IMG/VR virus record: IMGVR_UViG_3300045141_000199
Location: 1 to 64,000 of that record
Length of the DNA: 64,000 nt
DNA from: a virus
Strand: one strand, 5' to 3'
Below are positions 56,977 through 64,000 of this stretch, in pieces. The translations under genes were made by a program, and so were the position numbers. A model generated the notes under the pieces. The model made no database searches. It was not told the origin of the DNA and worked only from the letters and a program-made list of their open reading frames with translations. Every line of letters starts with the position of its first letter. The stretch's first letter is position 1.

Positions 56977-57491
56977 AGGATCAGCTCTCCTTTGTCATTT
57001 ACGAAGTCCGCTTTAGCATAAGCTTCTTTTTCAGATGCATCGATGTATGGCCAGAATTCCTTCAGACGCTTGAGCTGGGCTGGGGCATTTTTCTTCAAGC
57101 GCATTACGTGGTCGCAACGTACAGGATCATAGCTTTGATCGATGGCCTCGTTCCACGCATCGAAATCGGCTGCTACCTTACCAATAGCGCCCGGAAGGAC
57201 TACGCCGTATTCAATCTCCTCGCCGAACGTAACCTCATCGACCTTTTTCAGGCCGAGCTTATTAGCGATTCTGTCACGCGTAGCCTCGTCCGTCCACATC
57301 GCCCAGCGATCTTGACTGTCAGGATTGACAAAGCAATTGAAGTTGAGATTCTTCGCAATCAAACACTGCTGTGGGTCCGCGGGAATGGCCGGCATTAATG
57401 CGTCGAGCGGGTTACCGCCGCCGGCCTTACGGACCTGATTCGCAAACTTCTTTAGTTCCGCTAGGGAAGCACGTTTCGTAGCCACTTTCAT
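56973..57491 (-). CDS. Hypothetical protein (172 aa)
   Basis: A 172-residue soluble protein with no recognised motif (KVATKRASLAELKKFANQVRKAGGGNP; FDAWNEAIDQSYDPVRC). Lies between the membrane gene and an HNH gene in the early operon, coupled to both. Confidence 0.6.
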   Translation of the reverse strand: MKVATKRASLAELKKFANQVRKAGGGNPLDALMPAIPADPQQCLIAKNLNFNCFVNPDSQDRWAMWTDEATRDRIANKLGLKKVDEVTFGEEIEYGVVLPGAIGKVAADFDAWNEAIDQSYDPVRCDHVMRLKKNAPAQLKRLKEFWPYIDASEKEAYAKADFVNDKGELIL

Positions 57492-57979
57492 ATCTCCTTG
57501 TATTCAATGTTTTGGTTGCCGCAATTGGCACAGACTGCTCGTTGATTTACGCCATGACGGCCTTTTCGTAGCTGCAAATTAGCTATTCGATTATCAGCCT
57601 TGTTACCGTTTAGGTGGTGGACCGTCTCATTTTCTAGTAATGGTCTACCGAGATGATGAGCCATTACCAATCTGTGCTCTAAGCAGTGATTCATCTTACC
57701 TAGCATAGCACGTCCGATAAGGTCGTTTAATGACACCCAAACGTAGTTATAGCCTTCTGTATGACCGCCTTTACCTCCTGCCCAACGTGAAGCTTCAGGA
57801 CCGAGGTTTAGTCCTTTTCGACTTCTCGTAGGTATGCCTCGTTCAGCTCTGAATCGCTGAAAACTATGAGGTTTTAGCTCTAACTCATTCAAAAACACTT
57901 TACACTGGCGGCCGCGTTCATACAGCTCAACGGCCTTCCAATAGTCATCTTCCCTAGGCCAACGTCTCATGAACCTCAT
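57488..57979 (-). CDS. HNH homing-type endonuclease (second copy)
   Basis: A 163-residue HNH nuclease: HRLVMAHHLGRPLLENETVHHLNGNKADNRIANLQLR split by the conserved HH and N residues, then CANC zinc pair. It shares layout and motifs with the gene at 53350 and likewise sits at a gene junction, overlapping the helicase 3' end by 26 nt. Confidence 0.92.
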   Translation of the reverse strand: MRFMRRWPREDDYWKAVELYERGRQCKVFLNELELKPHSFQRFRAERGIPTRSRKGLNLGPEASRWAGGKGGHTEGYNYVWVSLNDLIGRAMLGKMNHCLEHRLVMAHHLGRPLLENETVHHLNGNKADNRIANLQLRKGRHGVNQRAVCANCGNQNIEYKEI

Positions 57980-59798
57980 CCTGCTTTATTACAGAGCGGG
58001 TTATCGATTCCTTGAGCTTATTTGTGGGGAGTATGCTGCCGTCATCCACCGTTCGGGATGCCTGATAGATATAAATCGTGGCTGAGCCTTTCATACCCAT
58101 ACGATGGATTCTGTCCTCGGCCTGGGCATTATTGGCTGGAACCCAATTCCTCTCAACGAAATGTGCAGTATCAGATGCAGTTAGCGTTAGCCCTTCTTTC
58201 ATAGCACCGATCGTACCGACAATTACGTCGATCTCTCCACGCTGGAACGCCTCCTCTAGTTCGGATCGATCGCGCTGATCTGTCTCCCCGGTGTAAACCG
58301 CAACGTCAAGTGACTTACCGCGGAGACGGCCTGCAAGAATGTTGCAGGTATCCACAAACTCGCTAAAGACGACGTGCTGTTTGTGGGGGTTATCTTCGAT
58401 GGAGTCCGTAACGGCGTCGAGCTTTGCGCTTTCATCGGCGCCGCCCAGGAGGGCTGGCGTGGAGAGTATCTGACGCAGGCGTACTGTTCTCGCCGCTCCA
58501 TTCGGGATGGAATAGAGGCGCCGTCCGAGAACGGCGGCCTCAGCAAGCGCCTCAGCCGTTTTATCGCCTTCCTGTATCGCTGTTTCCACTTCAAGCCACA
58601 ACTCCTTCTCCGCTTGTTCGTAAAGTTTGCGCTGCTTGGCACCTAGCTTTACCGGAATAGTGATCCTCATCTTCGGCGGAAGGTCAAGTACCTGAGCCTT
58701 GGTGCGCCGGTACAGCTTGCCTTTCAGCTCAAAGCGCAAAGCGTCGGGGTTCTTCACTCCTTCAATTACACGGCCGAAGTATCCTTCTGTGTAGTCCGTG
58801 TACTGCTCAAAGAAGCGCCAATAGGACGTGTACTCCTTTGGGTACAGCCAATGTAATAAAGCCCATAGCTCGGCTGGATTATTCATGATTGGCGTGCCGG
58901 TGGCCGCTAACTCAAGCTCACCTTTCGCTTTGAACAGCCCGCGGGTCTGTGCCGCCTTACGGTTCTTAGCACGATGAGCCTCATCGGCGATGACTGACTG
59001 CCACTTGGTTTCAGCGAACAGCGGCTCCTTCATGATCTCTTTGGTCTTCTCGCCGCCGGCTTTGGTCTTCACCTTAATCTTCTTGGTGCGAAGCTGCTCA
59101 TAATTGACGATCACCCAGGCTTCCTCCTGGATGCCATTTACGAGCTGAAACTTACGAGCTTTCGGCGTGGTGCCATCAACGATTACTGCCTCATCGTCGC
59201 CTAACCAAAGCTCGATCTCGCGCGCCCACACCCCCTTGACAGAGTTCGGACAGACCACTAAGTGGGGGCCACCCATGCTAAAGCCAGTGTTACTCCAGAG
59301 AGCCGTACCCTTACGGATCGCGATCTCGGCGGCCGTTGAAATGGCCGTGCCCGTCTTACCAAGGCCCATGTCGTCCGCGACGATCGCTCCACGATCGCCG
59401 GCCACCAGAGCGTCCACTAGCACGCGTTGGTGGGCCTTCAGGCCAGTGAATGGTTCGCCCCTAACGGCCTCGGGCTGCCAGGGAGCGCGCTCGTAGGCCC
59501 ACGGGATTAGCAGACCAGAAGCGTCCTCGGGCAATGAGTTCACTAACTCCTGTTCGGCTTGTTGTTTGGAATCACGAATCCACTGAACGATCTCGGACGC
59601 AACCTCAGGCTGCGTAGCGTAGACTAGGCGCTCGGCTATAGCCGGGTCGATAGGGAGCTGCCAGACTTTGCGCTTTCCTTCATAGCGTCTACCGGGTAAG
59701 TCCTTGACCTTCGCGAGCACATCCGAGAACTCGGAGCCGCGGCAGGTCGATAAGTCCAGCTCTAGGGCCTCGTCTGTTCTGGTTAACGTCGGAGGCAT
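57954..59798 (-). CDS. SNF2-family helicase
   Basis: A 614-residue superfamily 2 ATPase. An N-terminal HARP-like segment (about 1-70) precedes motif I DDMGLGKTG (near 140), LVVCPNSVKGVWAREI, WVIVNYEQLR, DEAH (near 271), ATGTPIMNNPAELWALLHWL, and the helicase C motifs VVFSEFVDTCNIL, GTIGAMKEGLTLTASD and RIHRMGMKG. It likely remodels branched DNA or removes proteins during replication. Confidence 0.94.
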   Translation of the reverse strand: MPPTLTRTDEALELDLSTCRGSEFSDVLAKVKDLPGRRYEGKRKVWQLPIDPAIAERLVYATQPEVASEIVQWIRDSKQQAEQELVNSLPEDASGLLIPWAYERAPWQPEAVRGEPFTGLKAHQRVLVDALVAGDRGAIVADDMGLGKTGTAISTAAEIAIRKGTALWSNTGFSMGGPHLVVCPNSVKGVWAREIELWLGDDEAVIVDGTTPKARKFQLVNGIQEEAWVIVNYEQLRTKKIKVKTKAGGEKTKEIMKEPLFAETKWQSVIADEAHRAKNRKAAQTRGLFKAKGELELAATGTPIMNNPAELWALLHWLYPKEYTSYWRFFEQYTDYTEGYFGRVIEGVKNPDALRFELKGKLYRRTKAQVLDLPPKMRITIPVKLGAKQRKLYEQAEKELWLEVETAIQEGDKTAEALAEAAVLGRRLYSIPNGAARTVRLRQILSTPALLGGADESAKLDAVTDSIEDNPHKQHVVFSEFVDTCNILAGRLRGKSLDVAVYTGETDQRDRSELEEAFQRGEIDVIVGTIGAMKEGLTLTASDTAHFVERNWVPANNAQAEDRIHRMGMKGSATIYIYQASRTVDDGSILPTNKLKESITRSVIKQDEVHETLA

Positions 59799-59971
59799 TA
59801 GCCGCCTCTAATTAACCCGACGATTGACAGCCCGAAGCCACAAAGCCAGCAAAGGCTATAAGGTATAATCGCCGGCCAGATCGGGAGATTAATCACCGCA
59901 AAGAAAACTGCGAGCAGGATCATAAAGCATTGGATTCCAAAGCCGATCTCGACTTGTGTATCAGGATTCAT
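59798..59971 (-). CDS. Small membrane protein (57 aa)
   Basis: A 57-residue protein with two hydrophobic segments (CFMILLAVFFAVINLPIW and IIPYSLCWLCGFGLSIVGLI). Its ATG overlaps the MazG-like stop, and its TAA overlaps the helicase ATG, so it is embedded in the coupled operon. GGAGG precedes the start. Confidence 0.65.
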   Translation of the reverse strand: MNPDTQVEIGFGIQCFMILLAVFFAVINLPIWPAIIPYSLCWLCGFGLSIVGLIRGG

Positions 59972-60360
59972 TACTCACTACCTCCGTAACTAAGAAGGGG
60001 CTCCAACACTGGCTCTTCATAGTGTGGGCCTTTGATTATCTTTCCATCCGGCTGGCGCTCGATGCCGCCCTTGAGCTTGCTCATGTTGCTGGCATGGACC
60101 GCCTCGATAACACGGTCGAGTGGGATACCGTAGGCTCTGGCCGTACCGTAAAGCACGTAAACCAGGTCGGCTAGCTCCTTTGCAAGATTGATGTATGCCT
60201 CGCCGGTTACGGGCTCACTACCCATCGCCTCCATTACCTCTAGGTACTCCTCAGTAATCAGCGTGCGCCGTAGCGAATGAACCTCAAAGCCACCAGATAG
60301 GACGCTGGGCTCTCCGATGGTGTCATGCCACTCATCTAGCATCGCACCCACGTCAGTCAT
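59971..60360 (-). CDS. MazG-like nucleotide pyrophosphohydrolase
   Basis: A 129-residue all-alpha NTP-PPase. EEYLEVMEAM and LAKELADLVYVLYGTARAYGI supply the ExxE...ExxD metal-binding pattern of MazG/phosphoribosyl-ATP pyrophosphatases, ending with DRVIEAVHASNMSKL. It hydrolyses nucleoside triphosphates; in phages it may clear modified nucleotides or lower alarmone-type signals. Confidence 0.88.
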   Translation of the reverse strand: MTDVGAMLDEWHDTIGEPSVLSGGFEVHSLRRTLITEEYLEVMEAMGSEPVTGEAYINLAKELADLVYVLYGTARAYGIPLDRVIEAVHASNMSKLKGGIERQPDGKIIKGPHYEEPVLEPLLSYGGSE

Positions 60361-60532
60361 AATGCACCGCTAAGCACGCGATCCGAGACGGGTTTACAAA
60401 CAGCACGTTTTCTCGGCCTTCCTCCACCAGTGTGCCTGACTTGCCATAGGTTTCATCGTTGATGAAGACCACGGAATCTACTTTAGGGAAACGCTTTTCC
60501 GTTAAGTCCGGGCCTAATAATTCTACTTCCAT
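60353..60532 (-). CDS. Small hypothetical protein (59 aa)
   Basis: A 59-residue protein with a KOW/SH3-like strand pattern (DSVVFINDETYGKSGTLVEEGRENVLFVNPS). AGGAGAAG precedes the ATG, and it overlaps the MazG-like gene by 8 nt. First gene of this block; TATAAC upstream may be its -10. Confidence 0.6.
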   Translation of the reverse strand: MEVELLGPDLTEKRFPKVDSVVFINDETYGKSGTLVEEGRENVLFVNPSRIACLAVHYD

Positions 60533-60571
60533 ATCTTCTCCTAAGTTATAGTGACTTATAGTTTATCAAAA

Positions 60572-60781
60572 TTAGACAAAGCCCATCCACGCTTCGACAT
60601 CCTCGTCCCACTCCCAACCGAGTGCGTCGAGAACAAAAAGATCAACATCGGTCATGGCTCCAGGGTCTTGAGTTGAGCCATAGAGCACGTCGTGCTCAGC
60701 AGCAACAAGAAAGCCCTGTTCGCCTAACTTGTCGTACTTAGCGAATATCTTTAGGCCCTCAATCGCGTGAGATATCTTCAT
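60572..60781 (-). CDS. Small acidic protein (69 aa)
   Basis: A 69-residue protein (MKISHAIEGLKIFAKYDKLG.. to a Trp-rich acidic end LGWEWDEDVEAWMGF). Start chosen for GGAG 7 nt upstream. Similar small proteins are common in actinophages; function unknown. Confidence 0.65.
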   Translation of the reverse strand: MKISHAIEGLKIFAKYDKLGEQGFLVAAEHDVLYGSTQDPGAMTDVDLFVLDALGWEWDEDVEAWMGFV

Positions 60782-61094
60782 AATCAGGCTCCGGTGCATT
60801 GGGATCGTATTCGGCCGATTGAGCTAACTGCCTCAGCTTCACGCGCATGCCATGCGCGGCGTGTTCGAGCGCAATCAGTTTCTTACCTTGCGGGCTCTCG
60901 GTGAAGCCAATACCATCCGGCTCTTGTTCAGCGATAAGTTGGCGCTCCATCTCGGCTACGCGAGCCATCTTGAAGGCGTCCACGATCGCTGTTTTCAGAA
61001 GGACGGCCGTGGCTTCAGCTTGGCGGCACGCGGCGCCGGCAACCTCAAAGCATGTTCCATCTAGCTCGCGCGGGTCTGTGTAGATGAACTTCAC
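60759..61094 (-). CDS. Hypothetical helical protein (111 aa)
   Basis: A 111-residue mostly helical protein (AVLLKTAIVDAFKMARVAEMERQLIAEQ) with an acidic C-terminus. Overlaps both neighbours. No family. Confidence 0.6.
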   Translation of the reverse strand: MKFIYTDPRELDGTCFEVAGAACRQAEATAVLLKTAIVDAFKMARVAEMERQLIAEQEPDGIGFTESPQGKKLIALEHAAHGMRVKLRQLAQSAEYDPNAPEPDYEDISRD

Positions 61095-61288
61095 TCGCGC
61101 TCCTTCTTTTCGTTATTGCGGTTCCAACGGTGGTATGTCCACTCGGCTGGCGTGTAGATCGTTTCCGAGCCGTTACCAGGTAACCGTAAGTGCAAACAAT
61201 TGCGGCCGTTGGTCTTGCCGAACTTCACAATGCATTTGCTCTGCTTGGCAACCTGGCGGGCGAGCAGACGCGCCTCCTTGTCAGACAT
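61091..61288 (-). CDS. Small basic protein (65 aa)
   Basis: A 65-residue alpha/beta protein (DKEARLLARQVAKQSKCIVKFGKTNGRNCLHLRLPG). The ATG at 61288 overlaps the stop of the micro-gene upstream. Possibly nucleic-acid binding. Confidence 0.55.
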   Translation of the reverse strand: MSDKEARLLARQVAKQSKCIVKFGKTNGRNCLHLRLPGNGSETIYTPAEWTYHRWNRNNEKKERE

Positions 61289-61409
61289 CTCTAAGCATCT
61301 CAAAGAGATAGCGAACCTCTTCAATGATCTCTGCTTCGGTAGCGCCTAACTCCGTCCAACGGACTACCGCGCCCTCAAAGGCTATTCTGGCTCTTTCCTT
61401 ATCGTCCAC
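61281..61409 (-). CDS. Micro-protein (42 aa)
   Basis: A 42-residue helical acidic protein from a GTG start with AAGGA 6 nt upstream (DDKERARIAFEGAVVRWTELG..). It overlaps the genes on both sides, in keeping with the packed operon. Confidence 0.5.
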   Translation of the reverse strand: MDDKERARIAFEGAVVRWTELGATEAEIIEEVRYLFEMLRDV

Positions 61410-61548
61410 GCCATTCCTTTCGTAATGCTGCACGTTCGTTCACACGGCCGCGGCGCTTTTCCTGCGGGCGGTCTTTCTTAGTCGCGCCCTTTCGCCGATG
61501 CTCGGCTTCTGAGATGTGTTTGCGCCTGTAACGTCGCTTAGTTAGCAA
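61399..61548 (-). CDS. Very basic small protein (49 aa)
   Basis: A 49-residue Lys/Arg-rich protein (TKRRYRRKHISEAEHRRKG..). The TTG start has GGAGG 5 nt upstream; an ATG at 61569 without ribosome site is also in frame. Likely nucleic-acid binding by composition. Confidence 0.5.
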   Translation of the reverse strand: MLTKRRYRRKHISEAEHRRKGATKKDRPQEKRRGRVNERAALRKEWRGR

Positions 61549-61771
61549 AGTATCCTCCAGTTTCACCATAGATTGTGTTGCCCGAGCGACCGGCTTTGGC
61601 GAAGTCGCTGTAGATGCGGCGCACGTCAACCTCGACCATGCCGAAGTAGAGAGCCGCGTGAGCAAAGGCTTCATCCGGTGACTTGCCCTGTTCGATCAGG
61701 CCCTCGATGTAATGCACGATGCGCTCGATCGACTCTTTAGCCTTAGCGAAATCAGTCACGGGCTGACCCAC
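61538..61771 (-). CDS. Hypothetical helical protein (77 aa)
   Basis: A 77-residue helical protein (SIERIVHYIEGLIEQGKSPDEAFAHAALYFGM). GTG start with AGGG upstream; another in-frame GTG at 61759 is possible. Coupled to neighbours. Confidence 0.6.
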   Translation of the reverse strand: MGQPVTDFAKAKESIERIVHYIEGLIEQGKSPDEAFAHAALYFGMVEVDVRRIYSDFAKAGRSGNTIYGETGGYFAN

Positions 61772-62229
61772 GTCGCACCCTGCCTCTCAATGGTTAGAGC
61801 TTTAATGCGGTTGCCTAGCTCTAGGATCGCGTCGAGACTCACGTACATCTCATGGGCGCCCCTGAAGACGGCCGCGCTAATTAGGTCAGTGAGCGGATAC
61901 GCACCGCTCTTGATCCCGTAGAACGCCGGAAGAACCTGCTGCATTGCGTTCTCTCTTTGCGTGCGCTGCTTTGCTTGTTCCGCCTGCTTTATCTTTTCTT
62001 CAGCAACTTCATCAAGACGTGCAACACGTTTCAGCTCACGTTCTGCTGCCTCCTCCGCCCAGGTGGCTGTGAAGGCTTGCCGGTTCACTAACAGCGGCGA
62101 CCCGCTAACTGAACCGTAGAAATCTAACGGCTGTGCCATGACTGAGATGTCGCCGGCCTCTTCAATAATGCGATAGCGGCTGCGAAAGCCCGGCACGCTG
62201 CCGGCGGCATACTCCTCGCCCACCTTCAT
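61756..62229 (-). CDS. Hypothetical protein with coiled-coil middle (157 aa)
   Basis: A 157-residue protein: a beta-rich N-terminal module (EYAAGSVPGFRSRYRIIEEAGD), a charged helix (EEAAERELKRVARLDEVAEEKIKQ) and a helical C-terminus. No family. ATGA overlap upstream. Confidence 0.6.
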   Translation of the reverse strand: MKVGEEYAAGSVPGFRSRYRIIEEAGDISVMAQPLDFYGSVSGSPLLVNRQAFTATWAEEAAERELKRVARLDEVAEEKIKQAEQAKQRTQRENAMQQVLPAFYGIKSGAYPLTDLISAAVFRGAHEMYVSLDAILELGNRIKALTIERQGATWVSP

Positions 62230-62495
62230 AGCAAGCCTTTCAGATGGCGCTTTATCGTGTGGATTTCGGCTTGCTTAGACTCAATCTGTTCGCGCGCCAC
62301 TAAGAGCTGGCCCTCAAGAATCGATACAGCGTTCTCAAGATTTTCGATCTGCTCTTCATCTTCACGCGATCCGGCGCGTAAATTCTGGATTTCGAGGATG
62401 TAATCTTTGTTCCTCGACTCAACTAACTCGATCTCTTCTGTAAATCGCTTAGCAAACGATGCCTTCTCGGCGGTATAGCGCTCAACGATCCCCAT
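62226..62495 (-). CDS. Coiled-coil protein (89 aa)
   Basis: An 89-residue almost continuous coiled coil (EEIELVESRNKDYILEIQNLRAG.., then NLENAVSILEGQLLVAREQIESKQ). GAGGAGG lies 10 nt before the ATG. Function unknown. Confidence 0.6.
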   Translation of the reverse strand: MGIVERYTAEKASFAKRFTEEIELVESRNKDYILEIQNLRAGSREDEEQIENLENAVSILEGQLLVAREQIESKQAEIHTIKRHLKGLL

Positions 62496-62616
62496 CGCGC
62501 TCTTCCTCCTCGTCTTTCTTCTTGTTTTCAAGGTCTAAGTTGTTTAAGGCTTGTGCAAAGCCGAACGTGTAGATTTCGCGGGCGCTCTTAGCGTCCCTGA
62601 TCTTGATAATCGCCAT
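62482..62616 (-). CDS. Micro-protein (44 aa), first gene of the minus-strand block
   Basis: A 44-residue protein (MAIIKIRDAKSAREIYTFGF.. with an acidic Glu-rich end) with AAGGAG upstream. It overlaps the coiled-coil gene by 14 nt. Confidence 0.55.
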   Translation of the reverse strand: MAIIKIRDAKSAREIYTFGFAQALNNLDLENKKKDEEEERDGDR

Positions 62617-62697
62617 AATCTAGCCGCTCCTTATCGATTGATGCCGGTAGCTTAGCACATTTAGCAATCGGCCGCAGCGCGCTCTAAAATGGGGGTT

Positions 62698-63411
62698 ATG
62701 GACTCCGATGCGGCCCTTTCACCACTAGACGCTCAAACAGCTAATACCCGCGTTGGCTCGGTAGAAAACAGGCTATCCGACAGCGACCGCCTAGCCAAAA
62801 TCGAGGCGGCGTTGGCCGCCCATGCCGCCATCTTCGCCGAGCGCGAAAAGGCCGAGCAGCAGGCTCAAACTGAGCGCCAGTTGGCGGCCGCGGCCGTCCA
62901 GCAGGCCCTTCAAGAGGCTGCGAGCGCTAGCGCTAAGGCCCTGGAAGCAGCGCTAAAAAACGCTAACGAGCTGGAGCTTGAGCGTGTTGCCCGCGTCCGC
63001 GATGAGGTAAAGGAGGTCAAGGACGCCTCGACAAAGCTGGTCAACGAGCGCCAAACAGCCCAGCAGAAGTTCGAGGAAAACGTCAAAGAGCGCTTCGCTC
63101 AGGTCAACGAGTTTCGTGGTTCTCTGGATGACTTAGGCAAATCTATGGGTACCCGCCGCGAACTAGAACAAGCCGTGGACGCCCAAAGATTATCGGCCGC
63201 TACCCTGGCTAAGGAAATCTCCGCGCTGCGCAGCCGAATAGATGTAGGCCCGGAGGACTTACGAGCCTTACAGTCAAAGTCAGACGAATCGTCCGGGAAG
63301 GATGCCGGCGAGGCCAGCCGCCGGGCTCTGCGAGCAGTTTCTGTGGCTATTGTCTCTGCGGGGGTCGCTGGGGTCGCAGTCATTGTGGCGATCGTCCAAG
63401 CGCTTCACTAG
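62698..63411 (+). CDS. Coiled-coil membrane-anchored protein (237 aa)
   Basis: A 237-residue protein: Ala/Glu/Gln-rich coiled coil through about residues 25-190 and one C-terminal transmembrane helix (VSVAIVSAGVAGVAVIVAIVQAL). TAAAAT (62685-62690) lies 7 nt before the ATG at 62698; the ATG at 62689 lies inside the promoter. Tail-anchored topology suggests an envelope function. Unknown. Confidence 0.68.
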   Translation: MDSDAALSPLDAQTANTRVGSVENRLSDSDRLAKIEAALAAHAAIFAEREKAEQQAQTERQLAAAAVQQALQEAASASAKALEAALKNANELELERVARVRDEVKEVKDASTKLVNERQTAQQKFEENVKERFAQVNEFRGSLDDLGKSMGTRRELEQAVDAQRLSAATLAKEISALRSRIDVGPEDLRALQSKSDESSGKDAGEASRRALRAVSVAIVSAGVAGVAVIVAIVQALH

Positions 63412-63437
63412 CCGCATCGCGCTTTAGAATGGGAAAT

Positions 63438-63467
63438 ATGACCTATCGAACACTGTCTAATGAATGA
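63438..63467 (+). CDS. Nine-codon leader peptide (candidate)
   Basis: ATG ACC TAT CGA ACA CTG TCT AAT GAA TGA. TAGAAT (63425-63430) lies exactly 7 nt before this ATG, and its TGA overlaps the next ATG (ATGA). It may load ribosomes for the membrane gene that follows. Confidence 0.4.
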   Translation: MTYRTLSNE

Positions 63468-63643
63468 ACTTCCAATGGTATTGGTTCACCCGCAGCATCG
63501 GCGCTGTAACAGTGCTCTACGAGCTGGTGCTCGACAAGGGCGGCGCCGAACGTGGCGTTATCATCGCGGCCGCCTTGAGCTTCATAGGGGTCGAGTGGGT
63601 AGCCAAGAAAGATCAGCGCAAAGGTGACGATGCTCAAGCCTAA
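63464..63643 (+). CDS. Small membrane protein (59 aa)
   Basis: A 59-residue protein with two hydrophobic segments (SIGAVTVLYELVL and GVIIAAALSFIGVEWVA) and a basic, then acidic tail. Coupled by ATGA to the leader ORF and followed by another micro membrane protein. Confidence 0.6.
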   Translation: MNFQWYWFTRSIGAVTVLYELVLDKGGAERGVIIAAALSFIGVEWVAKKDQRKGDDAQA

Positions 63644-63737
63644 GACCGTCATCCACGACTACCCGCTCACGACGATCTACGTCGCGATTGCGGCCACGCT
63701 CAACACGACTCTCTTCTTGCTGGTGAAGTTCGTATGA
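63630..63737 (+). CDS. Micro membrane protein (35 aa)
   Basis: A 35-residue single-pass protein (TTIYVAIAATLNTTLFLLVKFV) with AAAGGTG upstream, overlapping both neighbours. Confidence 0.55.
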   Translation: MLKPKTVIHDYPLTTIYVAIAATLNTTLFLLVKFV

Positions 63738-64000
63738 ACAAAGTTAAGTTCCACGTCTCCAAGGCCCTGATTGGCTATGTCATCCTAGGGGCCAGCTTTG
63801 GCGTCGCCGGCACAGAACTCGCGCATAACGCCAACCACGCGAAAGTCAAAGCGACCGAAACCTGCCGCATCCAGCGCCGCGGCCTCGAAGCTACCAGGTA
63901 TCTCGTAGGGTTCACCGAAGGCGTCCGCGCCCTCCTTACCCCGCAGCCTGGCCAGCCGCAGAAACCTGTGCCAAAGGTGTACAAAGACATCATCGATCGC
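63734..64000 (+). CDS. Membrane-anchored protein, cut by the window end
   Basis: At least 89 residues, open at the right edge. An N-terminal transmembrane or signal anchor (ALIGYVILGASFGVAG) is followed by a basic region and a Pro-rich stretch. Start overlaps the preceding TGA. Part of a run of small envelope proteins. Confidence 0.55.
   Translation, partial: MNKVKFHVSKALIGYVILGASFGVAGTELAHNANHAKVKATETCRIQRRGLEATRYLVGFTEGVRALLTPQPGQPQKPVPKVYKDIIDR

Noticed and set aside
1-64000. CRISPR array, insertion sequence or transposase
   Set aside because: No regularly spaced direct repeats or transposase motifs were seen; the repeats present are protein-coding.

Overview
The window is 64 kb of a tailed (siphovirus-type) bacteriophage genome, roughly 55% GC. 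It is probably a phage of a GC-rich, Actinobacteria-like host. Support for phage: HK97-type head genes (portal-MuF fusion, S78 protease, capsid), a 2071-residue tape measure, terminase and lysis genes. Support for the host guess is weaker: many genes carry a TANNNT -10 box 6-8 nt before the start codon, implying leaderless mRNAs, and a class II (B12) ribonucleotide reductase is present. No integrase or excisionase was recognised, so lysogeny is not supported. The right end is cut inside an open gene.

Layout. 1-2.9 kb: two tiny genes, a run of hairpin/promoter units, a gene for ribosomal protein uS12, a secreted hydrolase-like protein, and an RNase P RNA. 2.9-8.1 kb: tail-fibre/adsorption genes, ending with an RCC1-type propeller. 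8.1-14.1 kb: 34 tRNA genes covering all 20 amino acids, interrupted by a GGQ release-factor-like protein, a metallophosphoesterase, a CCA-adding enzyme and structured spacer RNA. 14.2-29.3 kb: portal, B12-dependent RNR, protease, capsid, collagen-like fibre, connectors and tail tube. 29.4-43.2 kb: tail chaperones with a probable frameshift, tape measure, distal tail proteins and lysis genes. 43.2-62.6 kb (minus strand): terminase, a small HTH regulator, Pth2 peptidyl-tRNA hydrolase, RuvC-like resolvase, DNA polymerase I, dNMP kinase, RecA-like ATPase, AEP-type primase, SNF2 helicase, MazG-like hydrolase, two HNH nucleases and many small coupled genes. 62.7-64 kb (plus strand): small membrane proteins.

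The most striking feature is a translation and tRNA-maturation module spread over the genome. RNase P RNA makes tRNA 5' ends. The CCA-adding enzyme makes 3' ends, and no tRNA here encodes CCA. Thirty-four tRNAs supply every amino acid. A GGQ-domain protein and Pth2 can release and recycle peptidyl-tRNA. A uS12 variant, changed at the classical decoding-accuracy/streptomycin positions, could enter host ribosomes. A compact kissing-loop RNA lies inside the tRNA array. How these parts cooperate is inference; the parts themselves are visible in the sequence.
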